Positions 1 through 9,181 are shown, counted from the first letter of the stretch. The stretch is DNA of 48,995 bases from Methanothrix harundinacea (GCA_001509375.1 LGFT01000012.1:1-48995); one strand, 5' to 3'. Made by a program: numbers and translations. The notes: generated by a model from the letters alone, not told the origin.

Positions 1-950
1 CCTTCCCGCTCCTTCCTCGCATACTCCTTCGCGTAGTACGTCAGGATCATGTCCGCCCCGGCCCGCTTGATGGAGGTCAGCGCCTCGCGCATCGCCCGCT
101 CGCCGTCGATCCAGCCCCGCTCCGCCGCGGCCATGATCATCGAGTACTCGCCGGAGACCTGGTAGGCGGCCGTCGGCATCCCGAACTCATCCTTTACCAT
201 CCTCACGATGTCGAGGTAGGGCATGGCGGGCTTGACCATGATCATGTCTGCCCCCTCCTCGATGTCGAGCCGGACCTCCCATAATGCTTCTAAAGCGTTG
301 GCGGGGTCCATCTGGTAGCCGGAGCGGTCGCCGAAGGCGTACCCCGACTCCGCCGCCTCCCGGAAGGGTCCGTAGAAGGATGAGGCGTACTTGGCGGCGT
401 AGGAGAGGATCGGGGTGTCAGCGAAGCCCTCGTCGTCCAGGGCGGCCCGGATGACCGCCACCATGTGATCCATCATCCCGCTGGGGGCTACGACGTCGAC
501 CCCGGCCCTCGCCTGAGAGACGGCGGTCTTGGCGAGGAGGGGGAGAGTCTCGTCGTTGGCCACCTCCTGGCCTCTGATGACGCCGCAGTGACCGTGGCTG
601 GTGTACTCGCAGAGGCAGAGATCGGCGATGACGACGACCTTAGAGGTCGTCTCCTTGATCCGCTCTGCGGCCCTCTGAACGACCCCCGTGGGGTCCCAGG
701 CGCCTGAGCCCACATCGTCTTTTTTTCCCGGAATGCCGAATAAGATGATGGCGGGAACCCCCAGCTCCTCCAGCTCCTCGACCTCTCTCGCCAGGCTCTC
801 AATGGAGTGCCTCTCCTGGCCCGGCATCGCCTCGATCTTGATCGGCGCCTCCAGCCGCTCGTCCACGAAGAGGGGCATGACCAGATCGTCCGTCGAGACT
901 TTCGTCTCGGCGACCATCCTTCTTATCCCCGGCTTACGAAGCCTACGCAT
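1..950 (-). CDS. hemB: Delta-aminolevulinic acid dehydratase (porphobilinogen synthase), 3' end cut by the window
   Basis: Condenses two 5-aminolevulinate molecules into porphobilinogen, a cytoplasmic step shared by siroheme, heme, F430 and cobamide synthesis. About 316 residues are visible, so only the last few are missing. The cysteine-rich zinc site (CLCEYTSHGHCG) marks the zinc-dependent class. A lysine in the segment MVKPAMPYLD is the expected Schiff-base residue, and AKYASSFYGPFR carries the second conserved active-site region. The ATG at 948-950 overlaps the hemA stop (943-945), so the genes are translationally coupled. Another in-frame ATG lies at 957-959, and the choice between them is open. 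Last visible gene of the minus-strand cluster that starts at the siroheme decarboxylase. Confidence 0.95.
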   Translation of the reverse strand, partial: MRRLRKPGIRRMVAETKVSTDDLVMPLFVDERLEAPIKIEAMPGQERHSIESLAREVEELEELGVPAIILFGIPGKKDDVGSGAWDPTGVVQRAAERIKETTSKVVVIADLCLCEYTSHGHCGVIRGQEVANDETLPLLAKTAVSQARAGVDVVAPSGMMDHMVAVIRAALDDEGFADTPILSYAAKYASSFYGPFREAAESGYAFGDRSGYQMDPANALEALWEVRLDIEEGADMIMVKPAMPYLDIVRMVKDEFGMPTAAYQVSGEYSMIMAAAERGWIDGERAMREALTSIKRAGADMILTYYAKEYARKERE

Positions 951-2208
951 CCTCCTCATCTTCATCCACCTCAAGCCCGAATAGCTCTTCGACAAACCTC
1001 AAACAGTCATCATCTCCCCGCTCCGCCGCCTTCCGCAAAACCTTCGTCGGCTCGGCGAAAATCTTGTTGACGATGGAGTGGCTCATGTCCATCAGGACCC
1101 TCTCCTCGATCTCCCCCAGGGTGTGGCGGGCTCCGAGCTTGTTCATTGCCCTCATGCACTCCTGGGCCTTGATCTCCTCGGCCTGGAAGTAGATCCTGCC
1201 TAAAAGCTCCTCGGCCCTCCTCCTCTTGTACTTGGCCTTGAGAAAGGCCAGCTCCTCGGCGATGATCGCCTCGGCCCGCTCCATCTCCGCCATCCTGAGC
1301 CTCATATTCTCGGCGCTGATCTCCCGGAGGGAGTCGATGTTTCGAAGCTCGACGCCGGGGATCTCGCCCACGTCCTCGGCGAGGTCCCGGGGGTTGGCGA
1401 TATCGATCATCAGGAGCGTCCCCTTCGTCCTCCGCGCCACCACCTCCTCCAGGTCGTCCCGCCTCAGGATGTAGTGGGGGGCGGAGGTGGCGCTGATCAC
1501 CAGGTCTGAGGTCCCGATCATCTCCTTCATCCTATCGAAGGGGACGGCCGTCCCCTCGAGGCTGGCTGCGAGGGAGAGGGCCCGACCGAAGGTCCTGTTG
1601 GTGACGAAGAGCTCCCCTATGTTCCTAGATAAAAGGGCCTTCGAGATCAAGGTCCCCGTATCCCCGGCCCCGATCACCAGAACCGACCTTCCCTCCAAGC
1701 TTCCCAGAATCTCCTCGGCGAGGTCGACGGCTGCGGAGCCGACGGATATCGACCTCTCGTTGATCCTCGTCTCGCGACGGACCCGCTTTCCGACGGAGAT
1801 CGCCTTCTTGAAGGCGACGTCCAGGGTCCAGCCAGTGGTGCCGACTTCCTTCGCCATCGCGTAGAGCTCCTTCATCTGACCGAGGATCTGATCCTCGCCG
1901 ATGATCATCGACTCCAATCCTGAGGCGAGGCGTAGGAGGTGCAGTAGGGACTCGTCATGATCGTGAAAATCGATGATTCGCGATGATATCCGGGCCTTCT
2001 TGGCGAACTCGAAGAGGACCTTCTCCCCCCGCGGCGAGACGACGTAGATCTCGACCCGGTTGCAGGTCTTGAGGACGGCGCACTCCTCCACCATCCCGTG
2101 GGACGATATCCATTTGAGGAGGGTCTCCAGGTCGCCATGCCAGGCCCGCTCAATATCGTCAATGCTGGCCTTCCTGTGGGTCACCAGCATCGAGGCTATC
2201 TCGCTCAT
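943..2208 (-). CDS. hemA: Glutamyl-tRNA reductase
   Basis: Reduces glutamyl-tRNA(Glu) to glutamate-1-semialdehyde with NADPH, the first committed step of tetrapyrrole synthesis by the C5 route. The catalytic cysteine lies in VLKTCNRVEIYVV. The Rossmann segment VLVIGAGDTGTL binds NADPH, and a helical dimerisation domain follows. I chose the ATG at 2208 (MSEIASM), giving 421 aa, because archaeal homologues start there. The frame stays open to a TTG at 2262 that has GGAGG four bases upstream, which would add 18 residues. Either start overlaps the end of the precorrin-2 dehydrogenase gene (2159), by 50 or 104 bases. It is followed by hemB with overlapping codons. Confidence 0.95.
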   Translation of the reverse strand: MSEIASMLVTHRKASIDDIERAWHGDLETLLKWISSHGMVEECAVLKTCNRVEIYVVSPRGEKVLFEFAKKARISSRIIDFHDHDESLLHLLRLASGLESMIIGEDQILGQMKELYAMAKEVGTTGWTLDVAFKKAISVGKRVRRETRINERSISVGSAAVDLAEEILGSLEGRSVLVIGAGDTGTLISKALLSRNIGELFVTNRTFGRALSLAASLEGTAVPFDRMKEMIGTSDLVISATSAPHYILRRDDLEEVVARRTKGTLLMIDIANPRDLAEDVGEIPGVELRNIDSLREISAENMRLRMAEMERAEAIIAEELAFLKAKYKRRRAEELLGRIYFQAEEIKAQECMRAMNKLGARHTLGEIEERVLMDMSHSIVNKIFAEPTKVLRKAAERGDDDCLRFVEELFGLEVDEDEEDA

Positions 2209-2836
2209 CTGGAGGGAGATGTTCTCCGGCCCTCTTATAGGCCTTTTCGTAGGAATCGCCAAGGAGCCTCCAAACCTCCTCGTCGGAGATGATCTCCCAG
2301 AGGATCCTCTTCCTCTCGGCCTGGTCCGAGACCCGCCCCTTCAGAACCCCCCTCATCTCCCCCAGCAGAAGTGCCATCTCTACATACCCCCCCTCCAAGA
2401 CCTCTTCAATCCTCATGCGGAGGCGCTTGGAGAGGGCGGGGCTCTCACCTAGGGTCGATATGGCGACGACTATCGGATTCCTCCGAATCACCGAGGGGAC
2501 CACCACCTCCCCGACACCGTCGACCCTGTTCACCAGCACCCCCATCTTTTCAGCCTTCTCTTCCAGCTCGAGGTTCAGGTCCCTATCGCTGGTGGCGGGG
2601 ATCGCGATGAAAGCGTCCCTGAGGAGATCGTCGGCGCCACGGGAAAGATCGGCCTCGACGAGATCGACGGCACCTTCCTCTGCCATCTCCTGAAGGCCGG
2701 GGGAGAAGGCGAGGCTTGCCACCGTCACCTCGGCATATTGCGAGAAGAGCCTCGCCTTCCTCTCGCCAACGATCCCGCCGCCGAAGATCACGACCTTTCG
2801 GCCCGATAAATCCAAGAGGAGGGGGAGGTGATCCAT
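2159..2836 (-). CDS. Precorrin-2 dehydrogenase / sirohydrochlorin ferrochelatase-type protein
   Basis: 225-aa member of the Met8p/CysG-N family. It oxidises precorrin-2 to sirohydrochlorin with NAD and may also insert iron to give siroheme. The N-terminal Rossmann motif VVIFGGGIVGERKA (residues about 15-28) binds NAD. The conserved stretches VNRVDG and VVPSVIRR follow, then STLGESPALSKRLR, typical of the family. The ATG at 2836 abuts the end of the siroheme decarboxylase, and the gene's end overlaps hemA, so it sits in one transcription unit for siroheme/heme synthesis. Siroheme is the cofactor needed by the two sulfite-reductase proteins encoded near 38.5-41.6 kb. Confidence 0.9.
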   Translation of the reverse strand: MDHLPLLLDLSGRKVVIFGGGIVGERKARLFSQYAEVTVASLAFSPGLQEMAEEGAVDLVEADLSRGADDLLRDAFIAIPATSDRDLNLELEEKAEKMGVLVNRVDGVGEVVVPSVIRRNPIVVAISTLGESPALSKRLRMRIEEVLEGGYVEMALLLGEMRGVLKGRVSDQAERKRILWEIISDEEVWRLLGDSYEKAYKRAGEHLPPDERDSLDAGDPQEGQH

Positions 2837-3314
2837 CAGATCCGAGCCCCAGTCTTCTTGAACTCCCTCTCGCTGAAGAGGACCTGGTACTCATCGATCC
2901 CCGTCTTTCGCGAGATCTCGGCAGCGACCTTCTGGCATTTGTCCCGAGAGGGGGAGTGGACAACAGAATAAAGGTTGTAGGGCCATGTAGCCGTCGAGGG
3001 GCGCTCATAACAGTGGGTCACCTCGTCGAAGGAGGCCATAATAGACCCGACCCGCTCCACATCCTCCGGCGGGACGCGCCAGACGATCATGGCGTTCGCC
3101 ACAATCCCCAGGGCCCTGTGGCCTATGGTGGCAGAAAACCTCCGAATCACCTCCCCCTCCAGAAGGTGGTTCAGCCTCTCAATTACCTCCACCTCACCGA
3201 TGGAAAGCTCCTCCCCAAGAACCTGGTAAGGCCTCGGTGATAGGGTTATCCCCTCCTGGGCGGCCCTGATGAGGGCGAGGTCCAGATCGTTGATCTCTTG
3301 CGGCGTCTCATCAT
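2836..3314 (-). CDS. Siroheme decarboxylase (AhbA/AhbB-type, Lrp/AsnC fold), start region damaged or non-canonical
   Basis: Decarboxylates siroheme to 12,18-didecarboxysiroheme in the alternative heme pathway. The family signature is clear: VIRRFSATIGHRALG, ANAMIVWRVP, THCYERPSTATWPYNLYSVVH and the C-terminal FKKTG. An N-terminal helix-turn-helix-like part (INDLDLALIRAAQEGITL) reads in the same frame back to about 3300, but that frame holds no ATG, GTG or TTG before it meets a TAA upstream. The first legal start is a GTG at 3192, which would drop the first 40 or so family residues. ATG codons at 3309-3311 and 3312-3314 sit at the expected place, one base out of frame, so a single-base deletion or sequence error is likely. 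AhbA and AhbB cannot be told apart here. Confidence 0.75.
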
Positions 3315-3326
3315 CTCCTTCGCGAG

Positions 3327-5558
3327 CTATTTCCAGCCGTCGGGATCTTGGAAGGGGTACCTGTCCATCCCTTTAGACGGAAGGTTCTTGGGATCGGATC
3401 CCGGGTTTCCGACGACCTGGTGGTCGCTCCAGTAGTTACCGCCCACCACGGGCCCGGCGTCCCACTCATTATCTCCGTTGTCGACGGCGTTCTGGGGAAG
3501 CATCCGATTCCCGTTATCGATGAAGTTGTTGTGATAGACTGAGCAGCCGCTGCAGTCGATCAGGCTCGCCCCCCCGAGCCCGTTTTGGACAAAGGAGTTT
3601 CCGGCGACCTTCCCGTCCCGAGAGTAGCTCATCCTCAGGCCATAGCGGTCGTTTATGCTCAGGTTATTACCCTCGATTTTTCCGCCGACGACGGCCTGGA
3701 GGAAGATCCCGTCCCCGTTTCCGTTGGCAGTATTCCCAGAAACCGTCGCCGTCGACAGCTGATCGATAACGAGACCCGATTCATAGTTGGAGGAGATTTC
3801 ATTTCTGATCACCATCACCCCGTCAGAGCCCGAAGCTCTGATACCCACACGGTTCTCGAAGGCGGTGTTCTGGTTGAGGGTGCATCTTGACGACCTTATC
3901 AACCTGACCCCCTCCCCCCGGTTTCGTATCACATCAGACCGGAGGATCGTGCAAGATGACGAGTTCAATAGCGAGATCCCCACCAGATTCTCCAAAGCCT
4001 CCAACCCCTTCAGAGCCGCGTCCTCCGAGTCCTCGATCTCAAATCCCGATTCAGAAGAGCTCCTGGCGATGCAGCCGAGGAGATCGGCCCCTCGACCTCC
4101 CTCGACCCTGAACCCGACAGTGCAGTTATCGGCACGGCTCTCCTCGATCCTGCAGTATTCGGCGTTCAACATCCGCACGCCGGCCTCGTTTCCGTACAGT
4201 GTGATATTTCGGGCCGCGCAGCTTGTCGAGTTGACGATGAGGGCTCCATCACTATTGTTGGTGAGAACGAGCCCCTCAGCGGTGACGTTCTTGCAGCCCA
4301 CCAGGCCGAGAAGGCCGCAATCTTCACCCAGCTTCAGGTCCCGGCCGTCGACGAGGTAACAGACGGGCCGGCCGTCGACGACGTTGGAGGGGCCGAAATC
4401 CTGGCGGAAGGGCCCGTCGTCCCTGGTTGAAGGGTCCTCCCAGTCGACTCTGACCGCGTACTGGTTCAGATCCATCCGATTGGCGCGAAGGACGTTAAAG
4501 CCCGATCCGAGGAGGGTGAGCCCGCGCCCGTTCCCGACGATCTCGTTATCCTCAATGCCGTTTTCAGAGGAGCCGGACCTCAAGGAGAGCCCTTCGCCAT
4601 TACCCCAGAAGAGGTTTCCTGATATAGCATTCTCCGTCGAAGTCTCCAGCCGGATTCCAGCGACCTCGTTCTCCTTCAGGAGGTTATTTTCGATTCGGTT
4701 TTCAGCCGAGTCCTTCAACCTGATCCCGACGGCGCAACCCCGCGCCGAGCTGTTTCGGATCTCATTTTTTGAGGAGTTGAGGAGGAGGACCCCCGCGATC
4801 TTGGATCCGAGGATCTCGTTCTCCCGGATCACGTTCTGCTCCGATCTCTCCAGGATGATCCCCGCCTCCGAAGAGGAGATATCATTTCCTCCGATCAGGT
4901 TGCGCTCGGAGTCGGACGCCTTGATCCCCGTCGCCGATGAGAAGACGGAACCCAGGATGGCGTTATCGCAGGAGTTGGCGACGGAAACACCCACTTTTCC
5001 CGAGAAGGTGCAGTTGGAGATCTCAGACTTCTGAGACCCGGAGATCTCGACTCCAAGAGCGGATCGAATCCGAGAGTCGCCGATCTGGTTGCCGGACCCC
5101 TCCAGAAAACCCGCCCCAACGGTGCAACCCTCGATGACGGAGTCGAAGATCTGGTTATCCGAAGAGGACGAGAGGACACCCGTCGAGAAGTTCCGAATGG
5201 TGCATCCCAAAATGGTGTTTCCGAAAGATTTCAGCTCGACCCCGGTCCCCCTCCCAAAGCCCCTGATATCGAAGCCAGAGATGGAAAAGCCGGACACCCC
5301 CACCACAAACCCCCCCTCGAGGATCACCTGGCCCGGGACCCCAACGATGGAGACCTGTTGACGGATGGGGATCTCCCCCTCTCTGTAATATCCGGGCCGG
5401 ACCAGGATCTCATCACCGGATCCAGCAACGTTGACGGCCTTCCTTATCGTCAAAAACCCAACGCCTCCGCTCTGGTCGACGACCAGGGTCTCCGCCAGGA
5501 CCTCTGTGGAGAAGACGCTGAATAGAAGGAGGAGAACCAAAAGCCAGAACTTCACCAT
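3327..5558 (-). CDS. Secreted right-handed beta-helix (NosD-like) repeat protein
   Basis: 743 aa with a clear N-terminal signal peptide (a hydrophobic run of about 20 residues, cleavage near VLAET). Nearly the whole mature chain is tandem rungs of about 22-24 residues with the pattern N-x-I-x-x-N-x-h-x-x-N, the NosD/PbH1 parallel beta-helix fold. The C-terminus carries the archaeal NosD ending with YHNNFIDN and GGNYWSDH. Such proteins are exported and are common at methanogen cell surfaces; the ligand cannot be read from sequence. The TAG stop lies about 13 bases before the siroheme decarboxylase start region, so the two may share a transcript. The gene is divergent from the response regulator at 5734. 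Confidence 0.85.
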   Translation of the reverse strand: MVKFWLLVLLLLFSVFSTEVLAETLVVDQSGGVGFLTIRKAVNVAGSGDEILVRPGYYREGEIPIRQQVSIVGVPGQVILEGGFVVGVSGFSISGFDIRGFGRGTGVELKSFGNTILGCTIRNFSTGVLSSSSDNQIFDSVIEGCTVGAGFLEGSGNQIGDSRIRSALGVEISGSQKSEISNCTFSGKVGVSVANSCDNAILGSVFSSATGIKASDSERNLIGGNDISSSEAGIILERSEQNVIRENEILGSKIAGVLLLNSSKNEIRNSSARGCAVGIRLKDSAENRIENNLLKENEVAGIRLETSTENAISGNLFWGNGEGLSLRSGSSENGIEDNEIVGNGRGLTLLGSGFNVLRANRMDLNQYAVRVDWEDPSTRDDGPFRQDFGPSNVVDGRPVCYLVDGRDLKLGEDCGLLGLVGCKNVTAEGLVLTNNSDGALIVNSTSCAARNITLYGNEAGVRMLNAEYCRIEESRADNCTVGFRVEGGRGADLLGCIARSSSESGFEIEDSEDAALKGLEALENLVGISLLNSSSCTILRSDVIRNRGEGVRLIRSSRCTLNQNTAFENRVGIRASGSDGVMVIRNEISSNYESGLVIDQLSTATVSGNTANGNGDGIFLQAVVGGKIEGNNLSINDRYGLRMSYSRDGKVAGNSFVQNGLGGASLIDCSGCSVYHNNFIDNGNRMLPQNAVDNGDNEWDAGPVVGGNYWSDHQVVGNPGSDPKNLPSKGMDRYPFQDPDGWK

Positions 5559-5733
5559 GAAGACGCCCCCAATCCGATACGGTAGTCCCGTTGTATTGAG
5601 GAATAGATAACTCTATCCCCGCTGCAGGAGAGATGGACGACCGAAACCCCGCCACCCGTTGAGAATCGCGAACGAGAAGATACTAATTGAAGAAGATTGA
5701 ATACGTGGGAGACGAGATGAAAGGCGGGCCGGC

Positions 5734-6972
5734 ATGACCAAACCTTACCGAATCCTGATCATCGAGGACGACCCCGACGACGTCGAGCTGGTCCTCCTCG
5801 GGTTCTCCAAGCACGAAGAGTTCTTCGTGGACATCGCCACCACCGGAGAGGAGGGGCTCGAGAAGATCCCAAAGACCCGCTACGACCTAGTCTCGGTGGA
5901 CTTCGCCCTGCCCGGCATAAGCGGCCTCGATGTCCTGGAGGAGATCCGGAAGGCCGACCAAGACGTCCCCGTCGTCATGGTGACGGGCCGGGGTACCGAG
6001 GAGCTTCAGGTGGTGGCCTTCGAGAAGTTCGCCACCAGCTACGTGATAAAGAGCGTCGATAGCTTGAGGAGCCTCCCCACAATCTTCGAGGCGCTGATAA
6101 ACGAGGCGAGGTTTCGGTTTGAGGAGCGGAGGATGAAGAAGGATGTGGAGCGCTCCGAGACGGTCTCGCGATATATTCTGGAGAACTCGCCCATGGGAAT
6201 ATACGTCCTCCAGAACGGCTGCTTTAAGATGGTCAACTCCAAGTTTGGAGAGATCTTCGGCTGCGAGAAGGTGGACCTTATAGGCGAGCACTTCTGGAGC
6301 CTCGCTGATCCCGAGTCCTTCGAGTGCGTGGAGAGCACCGGGAAGGATGCCAGTTCGAAAAGGTCGATCGTCAAAGAGCTCAGGATCGTCAGGAAGGACG
6401 GGTCCAAAAGATGGGTCGAGGCGAGGATCGCGCCCCTGGACTACCAGGACGAGAGGTGGGTTCTCGGAAGCCTGGTGGACATAACCGAGAGGAAGGAGGG
6501 AGAGAAGGACCTATTGATGGGAAACATCAAGCTCACGATCCTCTACTCCCTCGCTCTCAATGCCATCGATTTTAGAGGGAGAGAAGAGGACCTCATGAAA
6601 GAGGCCCTATCTGAACTGATGGCCGGGCTGAAGGGGTTTGATGTGGGGGGCGTATTTCTCCTGGAAGAGGGAAGGCTGGTCCTTCAAGCCCTGGAAGGTC
6701 CCCTGGAGGTTCTGATGGGATTCGTCGACCAAGTGGACCCCCAGGGGCTTCTGGAGAGGGGCGAGACGAAGATGTTGGACGATGTCGATCGCCCCTTATT
6801 CTGGGTGTCTACACCCTTCTGCAACGGCGAAGAGCGCAGAGGCCTATTGGTTTTAGGAAGAGAAAAGGAGATCGGACCAGACTTTCTAGAATTCATGGAT
6901 GATATCGCCTGGCATCTCGGAAAGATGATGGAGATCTTCCTCTTGCGAAGATCTCATTCCGAGAAGGTCTGA
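5734..6972 (+). CDS. Response regulator with REC, PAS and GAF-like domains, no kinase or DNA-binding output
   Basis: 412 aa. Residues 1-125 are a receiver domain with the acidic pocket E11-D12-D13, phospho-acceptor D56, T84 and K106. A PAS domain follows (about 145-255, starting YILENSPMGIYVL and ending at DITERKEGEK). A C-terminal GAF-like domain covers about 265-400. No histidine-kinase DHp/ATPase, HTH or cyclase domain is visible, so output is probably by protein contact with a partner kinase. This architecture is frequent in methanogens. It is transcribed divergently from the NosD-like gene with 175 bases between them. The ligand sensed by the PAS and GAF parts is unknown. Confidence 0.88.
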   Translation: MTKPYRILIIEDDPDDVELVLLGFSKHEEFFVDIATTGEEGLEKIPKTRYDLVSVDFALPGISGLDVLEEIRKADQDVPVVMVTGRGTEELQVVAFEKFATSYVIKSVDSLRSLPTIFEALINEARFRFEERRMKKDVERSETVSRYILENSPMGIYVLQNGCFKMVNSKFGEIFGCEKVDLIGEHFWSLADPESFECVESTGKDASSKRSIVKELRIVRKDGSKRWVEARIAPLDYQDERWVLGSLVDITERKEGEKDLLMGNIKLTILYSLALNAIDFRGREEDLMKEALSELMAGLKGFDVGGVFLLEEGRLVLQALEGPLEVLMGFVDQVDPQGLLERGETKMLDDVDRPLFWVSTPFCNGEERRGLLVLGREKEIGPDFLEFMDDIAWHLGKMMEIFLLRRSHSEKV

Positions 6973-7012
6973 GGAAGGGCCGCCTGAGGAGAGATCTGGC
7001 AGAAAACGGGAA

Positions 7013-7621
7013 CTATAGCCGCCTCCAGATGAGAAGGATTCTCTGAAGGGCCGTGACGTGGCTCGCCACCGTGATCAAGATCACCGCCCACCCCAGGATC
7101 GAGAGGCCCCCCAGCTCTCCTGGATATAGGGCGTTGGCGACGGTGGCGGCGAGGATCAGGATCAGGCGGTCGGCTCGCCCCATGATCCCGCCGTAGAGGC
7201 GGCCTAGCTGCAGGGCCTGGGCCTGGGTTCCCAGGTAGCTGGTGAGGAGGACCCCCATCACCGCAAAGATCCCCCAAGCTTCTGAGACGTAGCCCGCCAG
7301 GATGATCCCCACCAGAATCGCCATGTCCGCGTACCGATCGATGACATGGTCGAGAAAGTCGCCCTTTGGCTCCGCCCGCCCAGTCCTCCGGGCGAGGGCT
7401 CCGTCGACAGCGTCGAAGGCCGAGTTCAAAAGGACCATCAGGGCTGCCAGGCCCAGGAGGGTGGCATCGCCAGCCGAGAAGTAGTAGAAAGCCCCCGCAG
7501 CCAGGGCGAAGATCATGGAGAGGAGGGAGATCAGGTTGGGGGATGCTCCGGCCCCCTCCGCCAGGGCGGCCAGGGGCTCCGTCACCGCCAGGGACTTAGA
7601 TCTCAGGTCGTCAAGGGTCAA
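7013..7621 (-). CDS. CDP-alcohol phosphatidyltransferase, probable archaetidylinositol phosphate synthase
   Basis: Integral membrane enzyme of about 202 aa that transfers an archaeol phosphate group from CDP-archaeol to an alcohol acceptor. The diagnostic CDP-alcohol motif D-x2-D-G-x2-A-R-x8-G-x3-D-x3-D is complete in the segment from FDAVDGALARR to GDFLDHVID. Five or six hydrophobic helices follow. I place the start at a TTG (7619-7621, protein MTLDDLRSK), which matches archaeal homologues and overlaps the end of the AK6-like gene by 11 bases. The longer open frame upstream is the shadow of that gene. myo-Inositol-1-phosphate is the likely acceptor, by similarity to archaeal family members. 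Last gene of the argD-hisC operon. Confidence 0.85.
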   Translation of the reverse strand: MTLDDLRSKSLAVTEPLAALAEGAGASPNLISLLSMIFALAAGAFYYFSAGDATLLGLAALMVLLNSAFDAVDGALARRTGRAEPKGDFLDHVIDRYADMAILVGIILAGYVSEAWGIFAVMGVLLTSYLGTQAQALQLGRLYGGIMGRADRLILILAATVANALYPGELGGLSILGWAVILITVASHVTALQRILLIWRRL

Positions 7622-8132
7622 ATTCCATCTCTCCAGTCCAGTCGATATCTCCCGGTGGCATCTCGATCTCCCGACGCAATATCCCCACCACCAGGTCAGC
7701 CACCTTCTCCGGAGACCGCAAGGTGGTGTCGATCTCACTGACCCGGTCGCACCACTCCATCGCCTCCACCAGGATCACGTCCAGAGCCTCAGCCTCCAGG
7801 TTCTCTCGCACCTTTTTTTCGGGGTAACCCCTTCGGGCGAGCCGCTCTCTGAGGACCGATGGTCGGGTCCGCAGGACGATCGCCTCGATGGCGAGCTGGT
7901 GGCTGAAGTGCCCCTCCAGGATCACCATCTCCTCGTCCTCCTCCGGAGCCAGCTCCTCGACCCGCTTCGCCAGAAGGTCGACGTCGGCGATGAGACACCC
8001 CCTCTCAGGGTCGGTGCCAAGGCTGAGCCCCTCGTCCCTTATGAGGGCGTTGAGGTCGATCACCCTGAAGGGCAAAAGCTTTGCCGCCGTCGTCTTCCCG
8101 GTCCCCGGGGTCCCCGTCAGGGCGATCCGCAT
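7611..8132 (-). CDS. AK6/Fap7-type adenylate kinase-like NTPase
   Basis: 173-aa P-loop kinase with Walker A GTPGTGKTT at residues 7-15, a DLNALIRDEGL segment that fits the NMP-binding region, and the lid-like segment RLARRGYPEKKVRENLEAE. Eukaryotic and archaeal relatives (hCINAP/Fap7) have adenylate kinase/ATPase activity and help mature the small ribosomal subunit, partnering uS11. That role here is inferred from the family. The ATG overlaps the last 16 bases of hisC, and the stop overlaps the next gene's TTG start, so translation is coupled through the cluster. Confidence 0.88.
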   Translation of the reverse strand: MRIALTGTPGTGKTTAAKLLPFRVIDLNALIRDEGLSLGTDPERGCLIADVDLLAKRVEELAPEEDEEMVILEGHFSHQLAIEAIVLRTRPSVLRERLARRGYPEKKVRENLEAEALDVILVEAMEWCDRVSEIDTTLRSPEKVADLVVGILRREIEMPPGDIDWTGEMEFDP

Positions 8133-9181
8133 ACCTCACCGTAAGCTTCGATGAACCGGTCGTTCTCCGCGGGGGTCCCCACTGTAACCCTGACGGCGTG
8201 GTCGCCCGCGCCCCGAAATGAGAAGCAGTCCCGGACGATGACTCCCCTTCGGAGCATCTTCTCCGCCACCTTCCCCGAGGGCTCCTCGGTCTCCAAATAG
8301 AGGAAGTTTCCGCCCGAGGGGCGGAACTTCGGGATCGCTCCCCTCAGCCGGGACCTCTCATCGCGGATCGCCTTCACGGACCGCCTCATGTACTCGATGT
8401 CCTCCAGGGCAACGATCCCCGCCGCCACCGACGGTGTGGTGATGCCGAAGAAGGGGGGGGCCGCCCTTCTATACTCTCTCGCGATCCAGTCGGGAGCAGC
8501 AGCGTAGCCGAGCCTCATCCCGGCAAGTCCGAAGGCCTTGGAGGTGGTCCTGCCCACCACCAGGTTCTCGTACTCCGATGCCAGCGGCAGAAAGTTCTGG
8601 TCGCTGAACTCGGCATAGGCCTCGTCGAGGAAGACGACGCCGTCGGTCGTCTCGACGATCGATCGGAGGGTTTTTTCCGGGATCATATCTCCAGTGGGGT
8701 TGTTCGGCGAGCAAATGAAGACGATCTTTATCCCATCGGGGACCTCCGTCGGCACATCAAAGCCCGCCCCCCAGGAGAGGAAGACCGGCTCGGCTCCAGC
8801 CGTCACCGTCAGGATCTCGTAGTAGCTGAAGGTCGGAGGATAGATCAAGACTCTATCGCCGGGGTCGAGGAAGAGACGGGTTATGGTGTCCATCACCCCG
8901 TCCATCCCTGCCCCGATGAGGACGTTTTCGGGCAAGGTCCAGGCGTAATCCGCCAGGGCGTCGATGAGCCCCTCGGTCTCGGGGTACCTCTCGGGCCTGA
9001 CGGAAGCGATCGCCTCGAAGACCCTCGGGCTTGGGCCGTAGGGGTTCTCGTTGGACCCGAGCTTCACGATCGCCTCCGGCGGTATGCCATACTTCGTCGC
9101 TATCTCCTGAATTCCCCGGCCCGCAACGTAAGGCTTCAGTCGCCCCAGGCAGGGCCTAAGGTTCTTCGAGTATCTCGCCAA
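8117..9181 (-). CDS. hisC: Histidinol-phosphate aminotransferase
   Basis: 354-aa class I/II PLP aminotransferase that converts imidazole acetol phosphate to histidinol phosphate with glutamate as amino donor. Family features are LGSNENPYGPSP near residue 42, SPNNPTGD near 158, the PLP-contacting FLDEAYAEF near 184, and the Schiff-base lysine K215 in TTSKAFGLAGMRLGY. Its start lies inside the end of argD (26-base overlap), and its end overlaps the AK6-like gene. Another histidine gene, hisI, is about 8 kb away on the other strand, so the pathway is scattered. Confidence 0.93.
   Translation of the reverse strand: MARYSKNLRPCLGRLKPYVAGRGIQEIATKYGIPPEAIVKLGSNENPYGPSPRVFEAIASVRPERYPETEGLIDALADYAWTLPENVLIGAGMDGVMDTITRLFLDPGDRVLIYPPTFSYYEILTVTAGAEPVFLSWGAGFDVPTEVPDGIKIVFICSPNNPTGDMIPEKTLRSIVETTDGVVFLDEAYAEFSDQNFLPLASEYENLVVGRTTSKAFGLAGMRLGYAAAPDWIAREYRRAAPPFFGITTPSVAAGIVALEDIEYMRRSVKAIRDERSRLRGAIPKFRPSGGNFLYLETEEPSGKVAEKMLRRGVIVRDCFSFRGAGDHAVRVTVGTPAENDRFIEAYGEVCGSP

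Noticed and set aside
3348-5558. Possible tandem DNA repeat array in the NosD-like gene
   Set aside because: The repeats are at protein level (beta-helix rungs). The DNA units differ too much to be a CRISPR or satellite array.
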